Counted from the first letter of the stretch, positions 8,497 through 18,467 are shown. The stretch is 64,000 nucleotides of DNA from Alkalimonas mucilaginosa (GCF_036327005.1 NZ_JAUGZK010000001.1:186001-250000), one strand, 5' to 3'. Program-made: numbers and translations. The notes: generated by a model not told the origin, from the sequence alone.

Positions 8497-9921
8497 TTAG
8501 GGGGCAAACTGAGCCACTCCCAGCTCATCGGCTTTGGGTTGGCGCGCCAGAATTTGCTGCGGCGATACCGCCCGGCGCAATCCCATATCCTGTTCGGTCC
8601 GGATTAAGGTGCCTTTTAAGGAGTTGGCATAGACATCGGTGATCAGCACATCGACAAACTGACCAATCAGTTTTGGATCGCCCTCAAAATTGACCACCCG
8701 GTTGTTTTCCGTGCGGCCGCACAGCTCCATCAGGTTCTTTTTCGATGGGCCTTCCACCAGAATGCGTTGCTCCGTATTCAGCATACCGCGGGCAATCCGC
8801 AGTGCTTGCTGGTTGATACGATCCTGCAGAATATAGAGTCGTTGTTTCTTTTCATCTTCGCTGACATCATCCGGCAAGTCGGCAGCTGGGGTGCCTGGCC
8901 GGGCACTGTAGATAAAGCTAAAGCTCATATCAAAGTCAATGGCCTGGATTAAGGTCATGGTGGCAGCAAAGTCCTCGGCTGTCTCGCCTGGAAAGCCGAT
9001 GATAAAATCGGATGACATGCTTAAATTGGGCCGGATTTTTTTCAGCTTACGGATTTGCGATTTAAACTCGAGTGCTGTATGGCCACGCTTCATCAGGGTT
9101 AAAATGCGATCCGAGCCGGATTGCACCGGCAGGTGCAGGTGATCAACCAGCTCCGGAATATCGCGATAGGCTTCAATGATGTCGTCGGTAAACTCAACCG
9201 GATGCGAGGTGGTGTAGCGTATGCGATCGATGCCATCAATAGCGGCCACCAGCCGCAGCAATTCAGCAAAGCTGCAAATACTGCCGTCGTGCATGCTGCC
9301 ACGGTAAGCATTGACATTCTGGCCCAGCAAATTGACTTCCCGTACGCCTTGCTCCGCCAGTTGGGCGATTTCAAACAATACATCATCCAGCGGCCGGCTG
9401 ACTTCTTCGCCGCGGGTATAAGGTACCACACAAAAGCTGCAGTATTTGGAGCAGCCTTCCATAATGGAAACAAAAGCCGTTGGGCCATCGGCTTTGGGCT
9501 CTGGCAAACGGTCGAATTTTTCGATTTCCGGGAAGGATACATCGACCACAGGCGCCCGATCGCCAGTAACCGCTTTGATCATTTCAGGCAGGCGGTGCAG
9601 GGTTTGTGGACCAAAGACAATATCGACATAGGGCGCACGCTCACGGATAGCAGCACCTTCCTGCGAGGCGACACAGCCACCCACGCCAATCACCAGATTG
9701 GGGTTTTTGGCTTTCAGTGGCCGCCAACGACCTAACTGATGGAAGACTTTTTCCTGCGCTTTTTCACGAATTGAGCAGGTGTTCAGCAGGATCACATCGG
9801 CTTCCTCAGCGTGTTCGGTGAGGCTGTAGCCATGGGTGGCATCCAGCAGGTCTGCCATTTTCGACGAATCGTACTCATTCATCTGACAGCCCCAGGTTTT
9901 GATGTGTAGCTTTTTGCTCAT
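8497..9921 (-). CDS. miaB: tRNA-2-methylthio-N6-dimethylallyladenosine synthase
   Basis: 474 residues, the same length as the E. coli enzyme. It is a radical-SAM methylthiotransferase acting on i6A37 of tRNAs. The N-terminal MTTase domain carries three cluster cysteines (GCQMNEYDS, NTCSIREKA, GVGGCVAS). The radical-SAM CxxxCxxC starts at Cys157 (GCSKYCSFC), and a C-terminal TRAM domain (about 375-445) follows. It is first in the minus-strand operon running to lnt. Confidence 0.98.
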   Translation of the reverse strand: MSKKLHIKTWGCQMNEYDSSKMADLLDATHGYSLTEHAEEADVILLNTCSIREKAQEKVFHQLGRWRPLKAKNPNLVIGVGGCVASQEGAAIRERAPYVDIVFGPQTLHRLPEMIKAVTGDRAPVVDVSFPEIEKFDRLPEPKADGPTAFVSIMEGCSKYCSFCVVPYTRGEEVSRPLDDVLFEIAQLAEQGVREVNLLGQNVNAYRGSMHDGSICSFAELLRLVAAIDGIDRIRYTTSHPVEFTDDIIEAYRDIPELVDHLHLPVQSGSDRILTLMKRGHTALEFKSQIRKLKKIRPNLSMSSDFIIGFPGETAEDFAATMTLIQAIDFDMSFSFIYSARPGTPAADLPDDVSEDEKKQRLYILQDRINQQALRIARGMLNTEQRILVEGPSKKNLMELCGRTENNRVVNFEGDPKLIGQFVDVLITDVYANSLKGTLIRTEQDMGLRRAVSPQQILARQPKADELGVAQFAP

Positions 9922-10015
9922 GCTTTGATGGACCCTGTGTCGTTACTGCGCATAAAGGGCGCATATTTTAGCCCAGCCAGACCGGAAGTGCCAGCCCTGT
10001 CGGCTGGGTGTTTGC

Positions 10016-10864
10016 TTAAAGCAAACGTTGCCGGGTAGTGACGTAGCCGGCATAAAAAATCACCAGCACGCCGGCCAGCCAGCTCATGGTGACCGGTTCC
10101 TGCCAGAACAGGTAGCCAAAGAGGCCGGCGAAGATAACGCTACTGTAAGTCCAGATACCAATGGCGCTGGCAGGTGCCAGTGCATAGGCCCGGGTCATTG
10201 CCAACTGGCCGATGGCTGCCAGGATGCCCATGCCGATAAAAGCCAACCAGGCTTCGTGTGGCAGTGGTTGCCAGTAAAACGGTAGCGGAATGACCGAAAA
10301 CACCGCTGTCAGTAAGGAAAAATAAAACACCGTACGAACGGCAGGTTCAGTACTCGACATATAACGGATGGTGGTCTTGGTGATAGCTACCAAGGTGGCT
10401 GCAGCCAGTGCCACCAAAAGGACCAGAGTCATGCCTGGTGCCGGTGCTGGCAGAGCTAGCAAGACGCCTACAAAGCCCAGCGCAATCGCAATCAGCGTAA
10501 GCTGACTGGGACGCTCTTTTAACCAGATACGAGCAATAACCGGGATGATAAAGGGAGTGAGCAGCAGCACCGCCATTGCTTGTGCCAGTGGCAGCTGGCC
10601 CAGCACATAAAAAAAGCAGTACATGGATACCAGGCCAGTTAATGCACGAAAGGCATGCAGGTACCAACGTTCTGTTTTCAGCAGGCTCCAGCCTTTGCTG
10701 TACAAAAATGGCAACATCAATACCAACGCAAAGGCATTGCGGAAAAATACCACCTGAGCCTCGGTGGCCATGCCGCTGCTGTATTTCACCAAAGCACCGA
10801 TGCCAGCAAAACAGGCTTCTGCCAATAACAGTAGTAAAGCACCTTGCAGGAGAGGATTTCGCAT
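10016..10864 (-). CDS. EamA/DMT-superfamily transporter
   Basis: 282 residues with about ten hydrophobic helices in two EamA repeats, the layout of drug/metabolite exporters. The first repeat begins FAGIGALVKYSSG; the second ends in the W-Q-E-P-V-T motif typical of EamA proteins. The substrate cannot be read from sequence. It lies upstream of miaB on the same strand with a 94-bp gap holding a CCCAGCC/GGCTGGG stem but no clear T-run, so a separate unit is likely but not proven. Confidence 0.85.
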   Translation of the reverse strand: MRNPLLQGALLLLLAEACFAGIGALVKYSSGMATEAQVVFFRNAFALVLMLPFLYSKGWSLLKTERWYLHAFRALTGLVSMYCFFYVLGQLPLAQAMAVLLLTPFIIPVIARIWLKERPSQLTLIAIALGFVGVLLALPAPAPGMTLVLLVALAAATLVAITKTTIRYMSSTEPAVRTVFYFSLLTAVFSVIPLPFYWQPLPHEAWLAFIGMGILAAIGQLAMTRAYALAPASAIGIWTYSSVIFAGLFGYLFWQEPVTMSWLAGVLVIFYAGYVTTRQRLL

Positions 10865-10934
10865 GATGGGCCCGGTCTACAAAAGCCGGCATTGTAGCAG
10901 ATTGTAAGCTTGTGCAGGGGAGCTTGAGGCTGTT

Positions 10935-13900
10935 TTACAACGATTCCGGTTCAGTGGTACCGCAGGTCGCAAACCGTTTGCTTTCTAACAGTTGCCTGAG
11001 CTGATTAGCAGGCATCGGCTGAGCAAAAAAGTAGCCCTGAATCAAAGTGCAGCGCCGCTCGGTAAAGAAGTGCAGTTGTTGTTCTGTCTCAACCCCTTCG
11101 GCCACACAGTACATGCTCAGACTGGCTGCCATGCTGAGCATGGTTTCGATGATGGCTTCGTCGTTTTGGTCTATGCCGATGTCTTTGACAAAACTTCGAT
11201 CGATCTTTATGGCATCAATCGGCAGTTCTTTTAAATATTTCAATGAGGAGTAGCCAGTACCAAAGTCATCCAACGCCAGTTTAATGCCCAGTTTACTCAA
11301 TGCATGCATGGTAGCAATGGCACTGCTATGATCGCGCATCAGGGCACTTTCTGTCACTTCAAAACGCAGACAGTGTGGTGGCAACTGATACTTTCTTAGC
11401 ATCTGCTCTACCTGTTCGGCCAGGTTGTCATGTTCCAGGTGACGGGCCGATAAGTTGACGGAAAGATACAGTGGATACCCAGCCTGATGCCAGCCTTGCA
11501 GATCTGCCAGGGCCCGCTCTAATAACTGTTGGGTCATTGGAATAATCAGACTGAGATCTTCTGCCAGCGGAATAAACTCTACCGGTGATACCACGCCGTC
11601 GCTGCTGTACCAGCGCAGCAATACTTCAGCACCCACCATGCATTTGTGTTCGCTGTCGATAATGGGTTGGTAGTAATTGACAAACTCCTGTTGCTGAAAG
11701 GCTTTACGTAGCCGGGTTTCACGCGCCAGCTGCATGTGAGCTTTTTCATTCATCTCCCTGGTGAAAAACTGGAAGTTATTCCGGCCAGCTTCCTTGGCAT
11801 GGTACATGGCGACATCCGCATGCTTCATCAGCTCAAAGGCTGTATAGGCGTCGCTTGGATAGACCGCAATGCCGATACTGGGGGAGACTCCAACCGTATG
11901 AGGCCCAAGTTGCATTGGCTCACCGATAATTTGCAACATTTTCCGAGCCACATGGCTGATATTGTCGCTGCTTTTATAGCCCTCCAGCAGGACGACAAAC
12001 TCATCACCGCCGAGACGTGCGACGGTATCGCTTTCACGCAAGGCCAGGTTGAGGCGTCTGGCGACTTCTCTTAATAGCAGATCGCCAATATCATGGCCCA
12101 GGGAGTCGTTGATCTGTTTAAATTTATCCAAATCTAAAAAACACAAGGCCAGAGAGCGTTTGCTGCGTTTTGCATTTTCAATACCGTGATGAATACGATC
12201 CATCAGCAAGGCCCGGTTTGGCAAACCGGTCAGAGCATCGTAATTGGCCAGATAGCGCAGTTCGTCTTCAGCCAGCTTTTGATCTGTAATGTCGGTAAAT
12301 ACCAGCACGAAGAAACCGACTTTATCCTGCTCCCCGACAGCACTGATGTTGATCAGGGTAGGGCGTTCTCGTCCGTCCGGAGTGATAACAAGCTCTTCAC
12401 CTTGCCAATGTTGGTTGATACGAAATTCGCGCAATAAATTGCTGTAATAACGGCGCCGATCCAAACTGATACCCAGATGATGGGTTTGCGGGTTACTAAG
12501 ATAGTGCTCGACCGGACCAAAAGCATCGGCAAAGGATTGGTTGGCTGCAATCATACGTTGCTGTTCGTCCAGAATTACCACCCAGTCACGGGTTTTCTGG
12601 AAAGCTTCACCAAAGAGCCGTGCTTTTTCCTGGCTGGCGCGGGTTTCGGTGATATTGCTAAAGGTGCCCATCACCCGTATCACTTCTTGCTCATCATCCA
12701 GCTCTGCGATCTTGCCAATATCGCGAAACCACAGCCAGTGGCCGTTTTTGTGTTGCAGGCGGTAAGTGTGATCAAAGCTGCCCGTTTTTTGGGCAATAAA
12801 CTGCTGCCACTTTTGCTCAAATTGTGTTTTATCTTGTGGGTGGATCAACGACAGGTGCTGTTCCAGCGTCAGCGGGTTGAGTGACTCGCGATAGCCCAGC
12901 ATGCTGTGAATACGTGAGGCAAACAGGCTGTTTTTACTGGCATGCCATTCCCAGGCTCCGCTATCGACCGCGGCCAGAGCTTGCTTCATTCGTTGTTCAC
13001 TGGCTTTTAATTTGCTATGAGCTTGCGCTAATATCCGCTGATGCTGTCTTCGATTGTTGCGCCAGAGCAGTAACATCAGCAATAGAAACAGCGTGTAACC
13101 CAGATAGGCCCAGCCAGAGGCCCACCAGGGGGTTGCGATGCTGATGAAAAGCCTGGCAGGCTCACTTTCTTCCCCTGTTAAGGGCGAGATGGACACCACA
13201 TTAAAAATGTAATCGCCAGCCGGCAATTTGGGGATAATTAGTTGGTGATCAGACTGTCTGGGAAAGCGAAACGCTTGTTTGCCTTCCAACCAGACCTGAA
13301 AGGTCATTTTCTTACTGTCACGAAAATTCATGCTGCTAAAGTTAAGCTTTAAGCCTTCTGCATTGTGCGGCAATTGAATATGTTGGTCATTCAGATGGCT
13401 ATAGGGAGTGGCAAAGCGGCCATCCAATAAACTGAACTCGGTGATTACGGCTCTGCTCTCTTCGCTGTGGCCCTGCAAGTGTTCAGGTTGAATTAACGTC
13501 AGGCCGCGCATGCTGCCATAAGCCAATCTGCCATCGCTTAAGCGGATTCCTGCTCTGCCATTGTACTCGTGGGTCAGCAAACCATCGGCCCGGCTAAAAC
13601 GCTCCAGGTGAAAGCTTTGTGGATGCATACGGAACAAACCGTGGTGATTAGCAAACCAGATATAACCATAACGATCTTGTTGCAGGCTGAATACCAGATT
13701 ACTAAGTAAGCCGTTGCGTTGATCAAAATGCTGTAACAGCTGAAAGTTTTGATCAAATACCAGAATGCCAACGCCATTGAAAGCAACCCACAGCCGGCCA
13801 AACTGATCTTGTAAAGTATTCTCAGCGATACGTAATAAACCCGGGCTATGGTGTTCGGCATGGAACACCTGCTCCAGCTGCTCTGACGTTTGGTGATAAA

Positions 13901-15467
13901 GCCAGAGTCGATCAGCTGTCGTTAAAAGCAGCTGCTCGTTCGAGCCTGGCAGATACCCTAAAAAGCCACCAAAACGATCAAGAGCTAACTGATTCAATGC
14001 GGTCACAGGCCGGATACTGCCGTTTGCTGGCTGATAATGATAAAAGCTGCGGTTGGTAACAAACCAGAAAGTGCCTTGCTGATCGCGCCAAAAATGCCTG
14101 GCACCTCCTTTTAGCAAGCTTGGGTCCGCATCTTCGCTCAATGGCAAGGCTAATAATCGCTCTGTCTGTGGGTCAAATAAGTGCAGTCCGGTGGCGGAGC
14201 TAAAAAATATTCCGAACTGTGGATCCGGGAAAATATTCAAAATGGTACTGTCATGCCAAACTGCTTTTGGATCCGGGTTTTGCAGGTAAGCTTGCATACT
14301 ACCATCTTGCAGGTTTAAACGATTGAGGCCATTGTTGGTGCCTATCCAGAGCGTTTCGGGGTTTTCTTCGGCCACCACCTGAACCCGGATACTGCTTAAT
14401 TGTTCTGTGGTTCCGGGCTCAGCGCCAAGATGGCGAAATGCCAGAGTACGTGGATGCCAGTAATAAGCGCCATCAAAACGGCTACCAAGCCAGAAACCGC
14501 CATGCTGATCGGCGACCATGCTGATGATGTTGTTATCTGTTAGCTGATGCTCGCTGTCACTAAAGCGCCATAGTAATTCCAGCCTGTTTTGCTCGGGCTC
14601 AAAATGAAACAAGCCTTGCTCCGTGGCAACCAGGGCATGATCTTGCTGCCACTCAAGGTGCCAGATATTGCGATCCTGAATACGGACAGTGCCAGCTAAA
14701 GTGGTCCCTTGCCGGATAAAGGCTTCTATCCCAGCCAGCGGCAGCGAATAAAGGCCTTCTACGGTGCCAACCCAAAGCTGTTGTTGCTGGATGGAGAAAA
14801 ATTTGACATGGCGTTGGTCCTCATTGGCATTGCCTGGCAAATAGGGTAAAGAGTGCACCTGACTGCTGCTAAGATCCAACAACAGCAATTGCCGGTTGGT
14901 TCCAATAAATAACCAGTCCCGATAAGGATGCAGGGTTCGAATGAACTCATTGGCATGTGATGCTGCTGGTAACTGATACAGCAAGGAACTTTGTTTGCTT
15001 TCGATATCCAGTATAAAAACACCAAGATTAGTTGATGCCAGCAGTTGTTGCTGTGGCAGCTCAATCAGATCCGTCAGATATTGCAAGGAGGTGACTTCAT
15101 GTAAGCCAGGCAGTGAAAAGTAGGGTTCCAGCACCCCAGCTGTGGCATCATAACGATAGATGCCGGCTCTTGGTGTTGCCGCCCAAATGGAGCCATCGGT
15201 CAGTTGCACGGTTTTGGAGAAGTAGGTATCTTGCAGTGTTTGCTGGGGATCGGTTAACTGGCTGATACGTGCACTGTCAAAACGGTTCAAACCACCGTCG
15301 GTGGCCAGCCATAAAAAACCTTTAGCATCCAGCATCATATGTGGCACTGTACCCTGAGACAGGCCATGTTCAGGTGTTAACGGCTGGAGCACTGGCCGGG
15401 CCTGTATTGTTTGCATGCCAGCTAGCAGGCATACAACGAAGGCAAGAGCCACGCTAAATAGATTCAC
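10935..15467 (-). CDS. Giant sensor: periplasmic propeller + PAS + GGDEF + EAL
   Basis: 1510 residues. A signal peptide (about 1-23) leads into a large periplasmic region of two-component-regulator propeller repeats (e.g. GFLWLATDGGLNRF, TLWIGTNNGLNRL) and a Y_Y_Y domain (about 690-780). One membrane helix follows (about 788-808), then a linker, two PAS domains (about 830-1080), a GGDEF domain with intact RLGGDEF (about residue 1154), and an EAL domain. The EAL signature reads EVLLRW, but DDFGTG and EGVET are intact, so both synthase and phosphodiesterase activity are possible. It starts with GTG behind a GAGGGG ribosome site. The likely role is coupling an extracellular ligand to c-di-GMP; the ligand is unknown. 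Confidence 0.92.
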   Translation of the reverse strand: MNLFSVALAFVVCLLAGMQTIQARPVLQPLTPEHGLSQGTVPHMMLDAKGFLWLATDGGLNRFDSARISQLTDPQQTLQDTYFSKTVQLTDGSIWAATPRAGIYRYDATAGVLEPYFSLPGLHEVTSLQYLTDLIELPQQQLLASTNLGVFILDIESKQSSLLYQLPAASHANEFIRTLHPYRDWLFIGTNRQLLLLDLSSSQVHSLPYLPGNANEDQRHVKFFSIQQQQLWVGTVEGLYSLPLAGIEAFIRQGTTLAGTVRIQDRNIWHLEWQQDHALVATEQGLFHFEPEQNRLELLWRFSDSEHQLTDNNIISMVADQHGGFWLGSRFDGAYYWHPRTLAFRHLGAEPGTTEQLSSIRVQVVAEENPETLWIGTNNGLNRLNLQDGSMQAYLQNPDPKAVWHDSTILNIFPDPQFGIFFSSATGLHLFDPQTERLLALPLSEDADPSLLKGGARHFWRDQQGTFWFVTNRSFYHYQPANGSIRPVTALNQLALDRFGGFLGYLPGSNEQLLLTTADRLWLYHQTSEQLEQVFHAEHHSPGLLRIAENTLQDQFGRLWVAFNGVGILVFDQNFQLLQHFDQRNGLLSNLVFSLQQDRYGYIWFANHHGLFRMHPQSFHLERFSRADGLLTHEYNGRAGIRLSDGRLAYGSMRGLTLIQPEHLQGHSEESRAVITEFSLLDGRFATPYSHLNDQHIQLPHNAEGLKLNFSSMNFRDSKKMTFQVWLEGKQAFRFPRQSDHQLIIPKLPAGDYIFNVVSISPLTGEESEPARLFISIATPWWASGWAYLGYTLFLLLMLLLWRNNRRQHQRILAQAHSKLKASEQRMKQALAAVDSGAWEWHASKNSLFASRIHSMLGYRESLNPLTLEQHLSLIHPQDKTQFEQKWQQFIAQKTGSFDHTYRLQHKNGHWLWFRDIGKIAELDDEQEVIRVMGTFSNITETRASQEKARLFGEAFQKTRDWVVILDEQQRMIAANQSFADAFGPVEHYLSNPQTHHLGISLDRRRYYSNLLREFRINQHWQGEELVITPDGRERPTLINISAVGEQDKVGFFVLVFTDITDQKLAEDELRYLANYDALTGLPNRALLMDRIHHGIENAKRSKRSLALCFLDLDKFKQINDSLGHDIGDLLLREVARRLNLALRESDTVARLGGDEFVVLLEGYKSSDNISHVARKMLQIIGEPMQLGPHTVGVSPSIGIAVYPSDAYTAFELMKHADVAMYHAKEAGRNNFQFFTREMNEKAHMQLARETRLRKAFQQQEFVNYYQPIIDSEHKCMVGAEVLLRWYSSDGVVSPVEFIPLAEDLSLIIPMTQQLLERALADLQGWHQAGYPLYLSVNLSARHLEHDNLAEQVEQMLRKYQLPPHCLRFEVTESALMRDHSSAIATMHALSKLGIKLALDDFGTGYSSLKYLKELPIDAIKIDRSFVKDIGIDQNDEAIIETMLSMAASLSMYCVAEGVETEQQLHFFTERRCTLIQGYFFAQPMPANQLRQLLESKRFATCGTTEPESL

Positions 15468-15602
15468 CGCCGCCCCTCAGTCCACAGTCTTGTTATTGTT
15501 TTATGCTGAACCATCTGCGCGCACTCATTGTTGCTGTAAATCAAGCAGGCATTCACTATACTAAGCTGCAGAAATAAGTCCAGCCTCTAAAGCGAAACAA
15601 GT

Positions 15603-16562
15603 TCAGATGGTGAATAACCACCAGCCAGCGGTAAAGAGCAGCAAAATAGCCAGCATAAAATGCAGCAATTGTTGTTGTGCGCTCAGGGCATGCAGTAAAT
15701 GTGAGTGATTGGGCTCTGGGTACTCTGGTGCCAGCTTATCCCGGTTGATTTTGTTAGTGGTGCTGTACATAGCCGGGCCTCCCAAGCGACAGCGCAGGCT
15801 AGTGCAGGCACTGATTAGGCAAGCACGTTGCGCGATATCAAAGTAGGTAGTTCGGCTGTGACGAAAGTGGCTTAGGGTACTTCGGCAACGCAAACGAATA
15901 CAAACCAGGGCAAAACACAGCCAGTAGCCAGGCCAGAGCAGGTAGCGAGCTAAGATGGCTGTAGTAGCACCAAAGTGACGATTGTGCTCTAATTTCGGGC
16001 TCCACTCTTGCTGCAGGATTAACAGCAGTCGAATGGTGATGGCCAGCCAGATGCCACCTATCAGGTACCAGAACAAGGTCGTTAGCCAGATTTGGGCAAA
16101 CTGCAACCACAGGCTTTCAATACCAGCCTTGCTCAGGCCTACTGCCGATAATGGCTGGGTTTGGCGCAGCAAAACATGGCTGGCCAGATCTTTGGCGAGA
16201 CTGAGTTGCCGGCCTTGTAGTGCTTGTTGCAGTCGGCTGATGCGATGCCGCACAGGACCAAAATCAAGACACAGATACAACAGCAGTAATTGATACACTT
16301 CCGGCCAGGCCATCAGCCAGGAAAAAGCAGCCAGAATGATAATAAAAGGCACCACAGCCAGTAATAATGCCAGAGTGCCGGATAAGCGGAGCTGTTGCTT
16401 GCTGCGATTGGGATCGGGATTGACCTTGTGCGCCAGTTTCTGTGCAAAAAAACGGTAGAAGGTCAGTGGCTGATAACTTTGTGGCAGTGGCAGCAAAGCT
16501 GCCATCAGCAGAGTCAGCCAGAACAACACCGGACCAGATAGCAGTAGCTCAAACTCCGGCAT
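15603..16562 (-). CDS. CobD/CbiB-family membrane protein
   Basis: 319 residues with about four to five hydrophobic segments. Size, helix pattern and the PNRSKQQLRLSGTLALLLAVVP region resemble CobD/CbiB (adenosylcobinamide-phosphate synthase) and the related AmpE family. No other cobalamin gene or riboswitch is nearby. It sits 5 bp downstream of mtnN on the same strand, a pairing I recall from other marine gammaproteobacteria. Whether it makes cobalamin precursors here is uncertain. Confidence 0.65.
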   Translation of the reverse strand: MPEFELLLSGPVLFWLTLLMAALLPLPQSYQPLTFYRFFAQKLAHKVNPDPNRSKQQLRLSGTLALLLAVVPFIIILAAFSWLMAWPEVYQLLLLYLCLDFGPVRHRISRLQQALQGRQLSLAKDLASHVLLRQTQPLSAVGLSKAGIESLWLQFAQIWLTTLFWYLIGGIWLAITIRLLLILQQEWSPKLEHNRHFGATTAILARYLLWPGYWLCFALVCIRLRCRSTLSHFRHSRTTYFDIAQRACLISACTSLRCRLGGPAMYSTTNKINRDKLAPEYPEPNHSHLLHALSAQQQLLHFMLAILLLFTAGWWLFTI

Positions 16563-16567
16563 AGGTA

Positions 16568-17275
16568 TCAGGCGTTAAGCTGGTGCAGCAAGCCCACCAC
16601 CATGGCAGAGCTGTTCTTCGATGCTACTGCCAGATAGGCCTCAAACGAGTCCGGCGATTCCTTACCTGCAATGTCACTCAGGCTGCGGATCACCACGCAG
16701 GGCACCTGCATTTGGTAACAGACCTGAGCAATGGCTGCGCCTTCCATTTCAACCGCCAACATGGTGGGAAAGGTTTGACGGGTTTGCTCAATCCGGACCG
16801 GATCGCACATGAAACTGTCACCAGTGGCAATCAGGCCTTGCTTGGTCTGGCAAAAACCCAATTGGTGGATGCTCTGTTCTGCTGCTTTTACCAGGCGGGT
16901 ATCGCTGCTAAAGGTCGCTGGCATTTGCGGAACCTGGCCTGGCGCATAACCAAAGGCCGTCACATCAACATCGTGATGGCACAGCTCAGTACCAATCACG
17001 ATATCGCCAACATGTAATTCAGGATCAAAGCCACCAGCCGAGCCCGTATTGATCACGGCATCGACCTGAAAATGCTGAATCATCAGGCTGGTTGCCAGTG
17101 CCGAAGCGACTTTGCCTATACCTGATTGCACCAGCACTACCGCCATGCCAGCCAACTGACCACAATAAAACTGATACGGCCCAAGTTGTTCTGTACTGGC
17201 GTCGGTCAGTTGCTGTTTTAACAGCGCCACTTCTGGTTCCATGGCACCAATGATTCCAATCCGCTGCATCGTCAT
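16568..17275 (-). CDS. mtnN: 5'-methylthioadenosine/S-adenosylhomocysteine nucleosidase
   Basis: 235 residues from the chosen ATG, matching the usual ~232. It hydrolyses MTA and SAH in methionine salvage and AI-2 precursor formation. The N-terminus MQRIGIIGAMEPEV, the VEMEGAAIAQV segment and SLSDIAG carry the expected Glu, Glu and Asp catalytic residues. The frame stays open upstream to 17389, but that extension runs through an inverted-repeat element, so ATG 17275 (or 17269) is preferred. Confidence 0.95.
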   Translation of the reverse strand: MTMQRIGIIGAMEPEVALLKQQLTDASTEQLGPYQFYCGQLAGMAVVLVQSGIGKVASALATSLMIQHFQVDAVINTGSAGGFDPELHVGDIVIGTELCHHDVDVTAFGYAPGQVPQMPATFSSDTRLVKAAEQSIHQLGFCQTKQGLIATGDSFMCDPVRIEQTRQTFPTMLAVEMEGAAIAQVCYQMQVPCVVIRSLSDIAGKESPDSFEAYLAVASKNSSAMVVGLLHQLNA

Positions 17276-17298
17276 TTGTCTTCTTGAAGGGGAAAGCC

Positions 17299-17574
17299 GC
17301 AGTATATACCTAAGTAACTTCAAGATGCGAGTTTCAGAGTCGCTGGGCGCTTTCAATGCAAGGCACACTGGCGACGCAATGTCGACCACCTTGCTAGCCA
17401 GGGTAACACCGCAGTGGAAGTGCCCAGCGGCTCCCGTAGGGCGGGGCTAAAAGCACTTTATGCCGCGTTTGCTGTTCTTGCTTTGGAACCACCAAAGCTT
17501 CCAACAGCCGCCTTGCCTAAAGTGCTTTTATCTCCCGCTGAATCCTGCATCTTGAAGTTACTTAGGTATACTGC
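17299..17574. repeat. 276-bp inverted-repeat element with two internal hairpins
   Basis: The outer arms are 17299-17328 and 17547-17574: near-perfect 28-bp inverted repeats, the left one carrying an extra TA. Inside lie two further stems. One pairs 17341-17354 (CGCTGGGCGCTTTC) with 17417-17429. The other pairs 17448-17460 (TAAAAGCACTTTA) with 17518-17530 perfectly, and continues through GCTGTT/AACAGC to GCTTTGG-aacca-CCAAAGC. The whole can fold into a three-way junction. It fills the 307-bp gap between pirin and mtnN. No transposase or ORF is inside. It looks like a MITE or dispersed structured repeat; only one copy is in the window. Confidence 0.85.
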
Positions 17575-17582
17575 TTTTCCTG

Positions 17583-18467
17583 TCAGATTTGAATGGCTTG
17601 CAAGGGTTGATCTCCGGTCAGTTTGCCAGCCTGATAATCGCGTATGGCCTGTTCAATTTCATCGGGTGTATTCATCACGAAAGGTCCGTATTGCGCAATC
17701 GGTTCACCAATCGGCTTGCCAGCAAGCACAATCACCTTGGTATCGACCAGGGCTGTGACATGCACTTCATCCCCCTGGCCAAGAACGGCGGCATGGTGAA
17801 GGCCGATGGTTGCCGGTTGCGGGCCTGCGGGCAGTTCTACACTGCCTTCGTAGACATACAGCAAGGCATTGTGCTCTGTCGGCAACTGCACCGCGATGGA
17901 CTGACCAGCAAGCAAGTGTAAATCGTAAAACTGGGGATCCGTGCTCAGGCCCCGAATGGCGCCATCCAGTTTGAGCCCAGCTGTTTGGAAACGACCAGCA
18001 ATTACTTTGACCTCACCACCATCGGGTAAGGCGGCATGCGGGATCAGCTCGGGGGCGATATCCACATAGGCGGCTGCTTTCATCTTCTCTGCCGCAGGAA
18101 GATTCAGCCACAGCTGAAAACCTTGCATCAAACCGGATTCCTGCTGCGGCATTTCCGAGTGAATAATCCCACGGCCTGCGGTCATCCATTGCACACCTCC
18201 ACTTTTCAGGTGGCCTTTATTGCCCATATGGTCTTGATGCAACATATGACCATGCAGCATGTAGGTTACGGTTTCAAAGCCACGGTGTGGGTGAGCTGGA
18301 AAGCCGGCAATGTAATCGCTCGCTTCGTCTGAGCCAAAGCAATCCAGCATCAGAAATGGGTCCAGCCGCAGCTGTTGGCTCAGACCCAGGCTGCGTTTAA
18401 TTTTCACGCCGGCACCATCGGAAACCTGCCGGGCGGGGATCAGTTGTTGCAATGTACGAATGCTCAT
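17583..18467 (-). CDS. Pirin family protein
   Basis: 294 residues, with a bicupin fold. The iron-site segment HPHRGFETVTYML and the later HSEMP within GGVQWMTAGRGIIHSEMP supply the expected His/His/His/Glu ligands. Pirins include quercetinase-like dioxygenases and regulators of pyruvate metabolism; the substrate here is unknown. An AAGGA ribosome site lies 8 nt before the ATG. It is transcribed toward mtnN with the structured repeat between them. Confidence 0.92.
   Translation of the reverse strand: MSIRTLQQLIPARQVSDGAGVKIKRSLGLSQQLRLDPFLMLDCFGSDEASDYIAGFPAHPHRGFETVTYMLHGHMLHQDHMGNKGHLKSGGVQWMTAGRGIIHSEMPQQESGLMQGFQLWLNLPAAEKMKAAAYVDIAPELIPHAALPDGGEVKVIAGRFQTAGLKLDGAIRGLSTDPQFYDLHLLAGQSIAVQLPTEHNALLYVYEGSVELPAGPQPATIGLHHAAVLGQGDEVHVTALVDTKVIVLAGKPIGEPIAQYGPFVMNTPDEIEQAIRDYQAGKLTGDQPLQAIQI

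Noticed and set aside
9121..9735. 204-codon plus-strand frame inside miaB
   Set aside because: Antisense shadow of the radical-SAM gene; no start signal or recognisable product.
9972..10008. CCCAGCC/GGCTGGG stem between the EamA gene and miaB as a terminator
   Set aside because: No T-run follows on the minus strand; it could be chance in GC-rich DNA.
17276..17389. Upstream extension of the mtnN reading frame by 38 codons
   Set aside because: It reads through the terminal inverted repeat of the structured element and adds residues absent from the MTA/SAH nucleosidase family.
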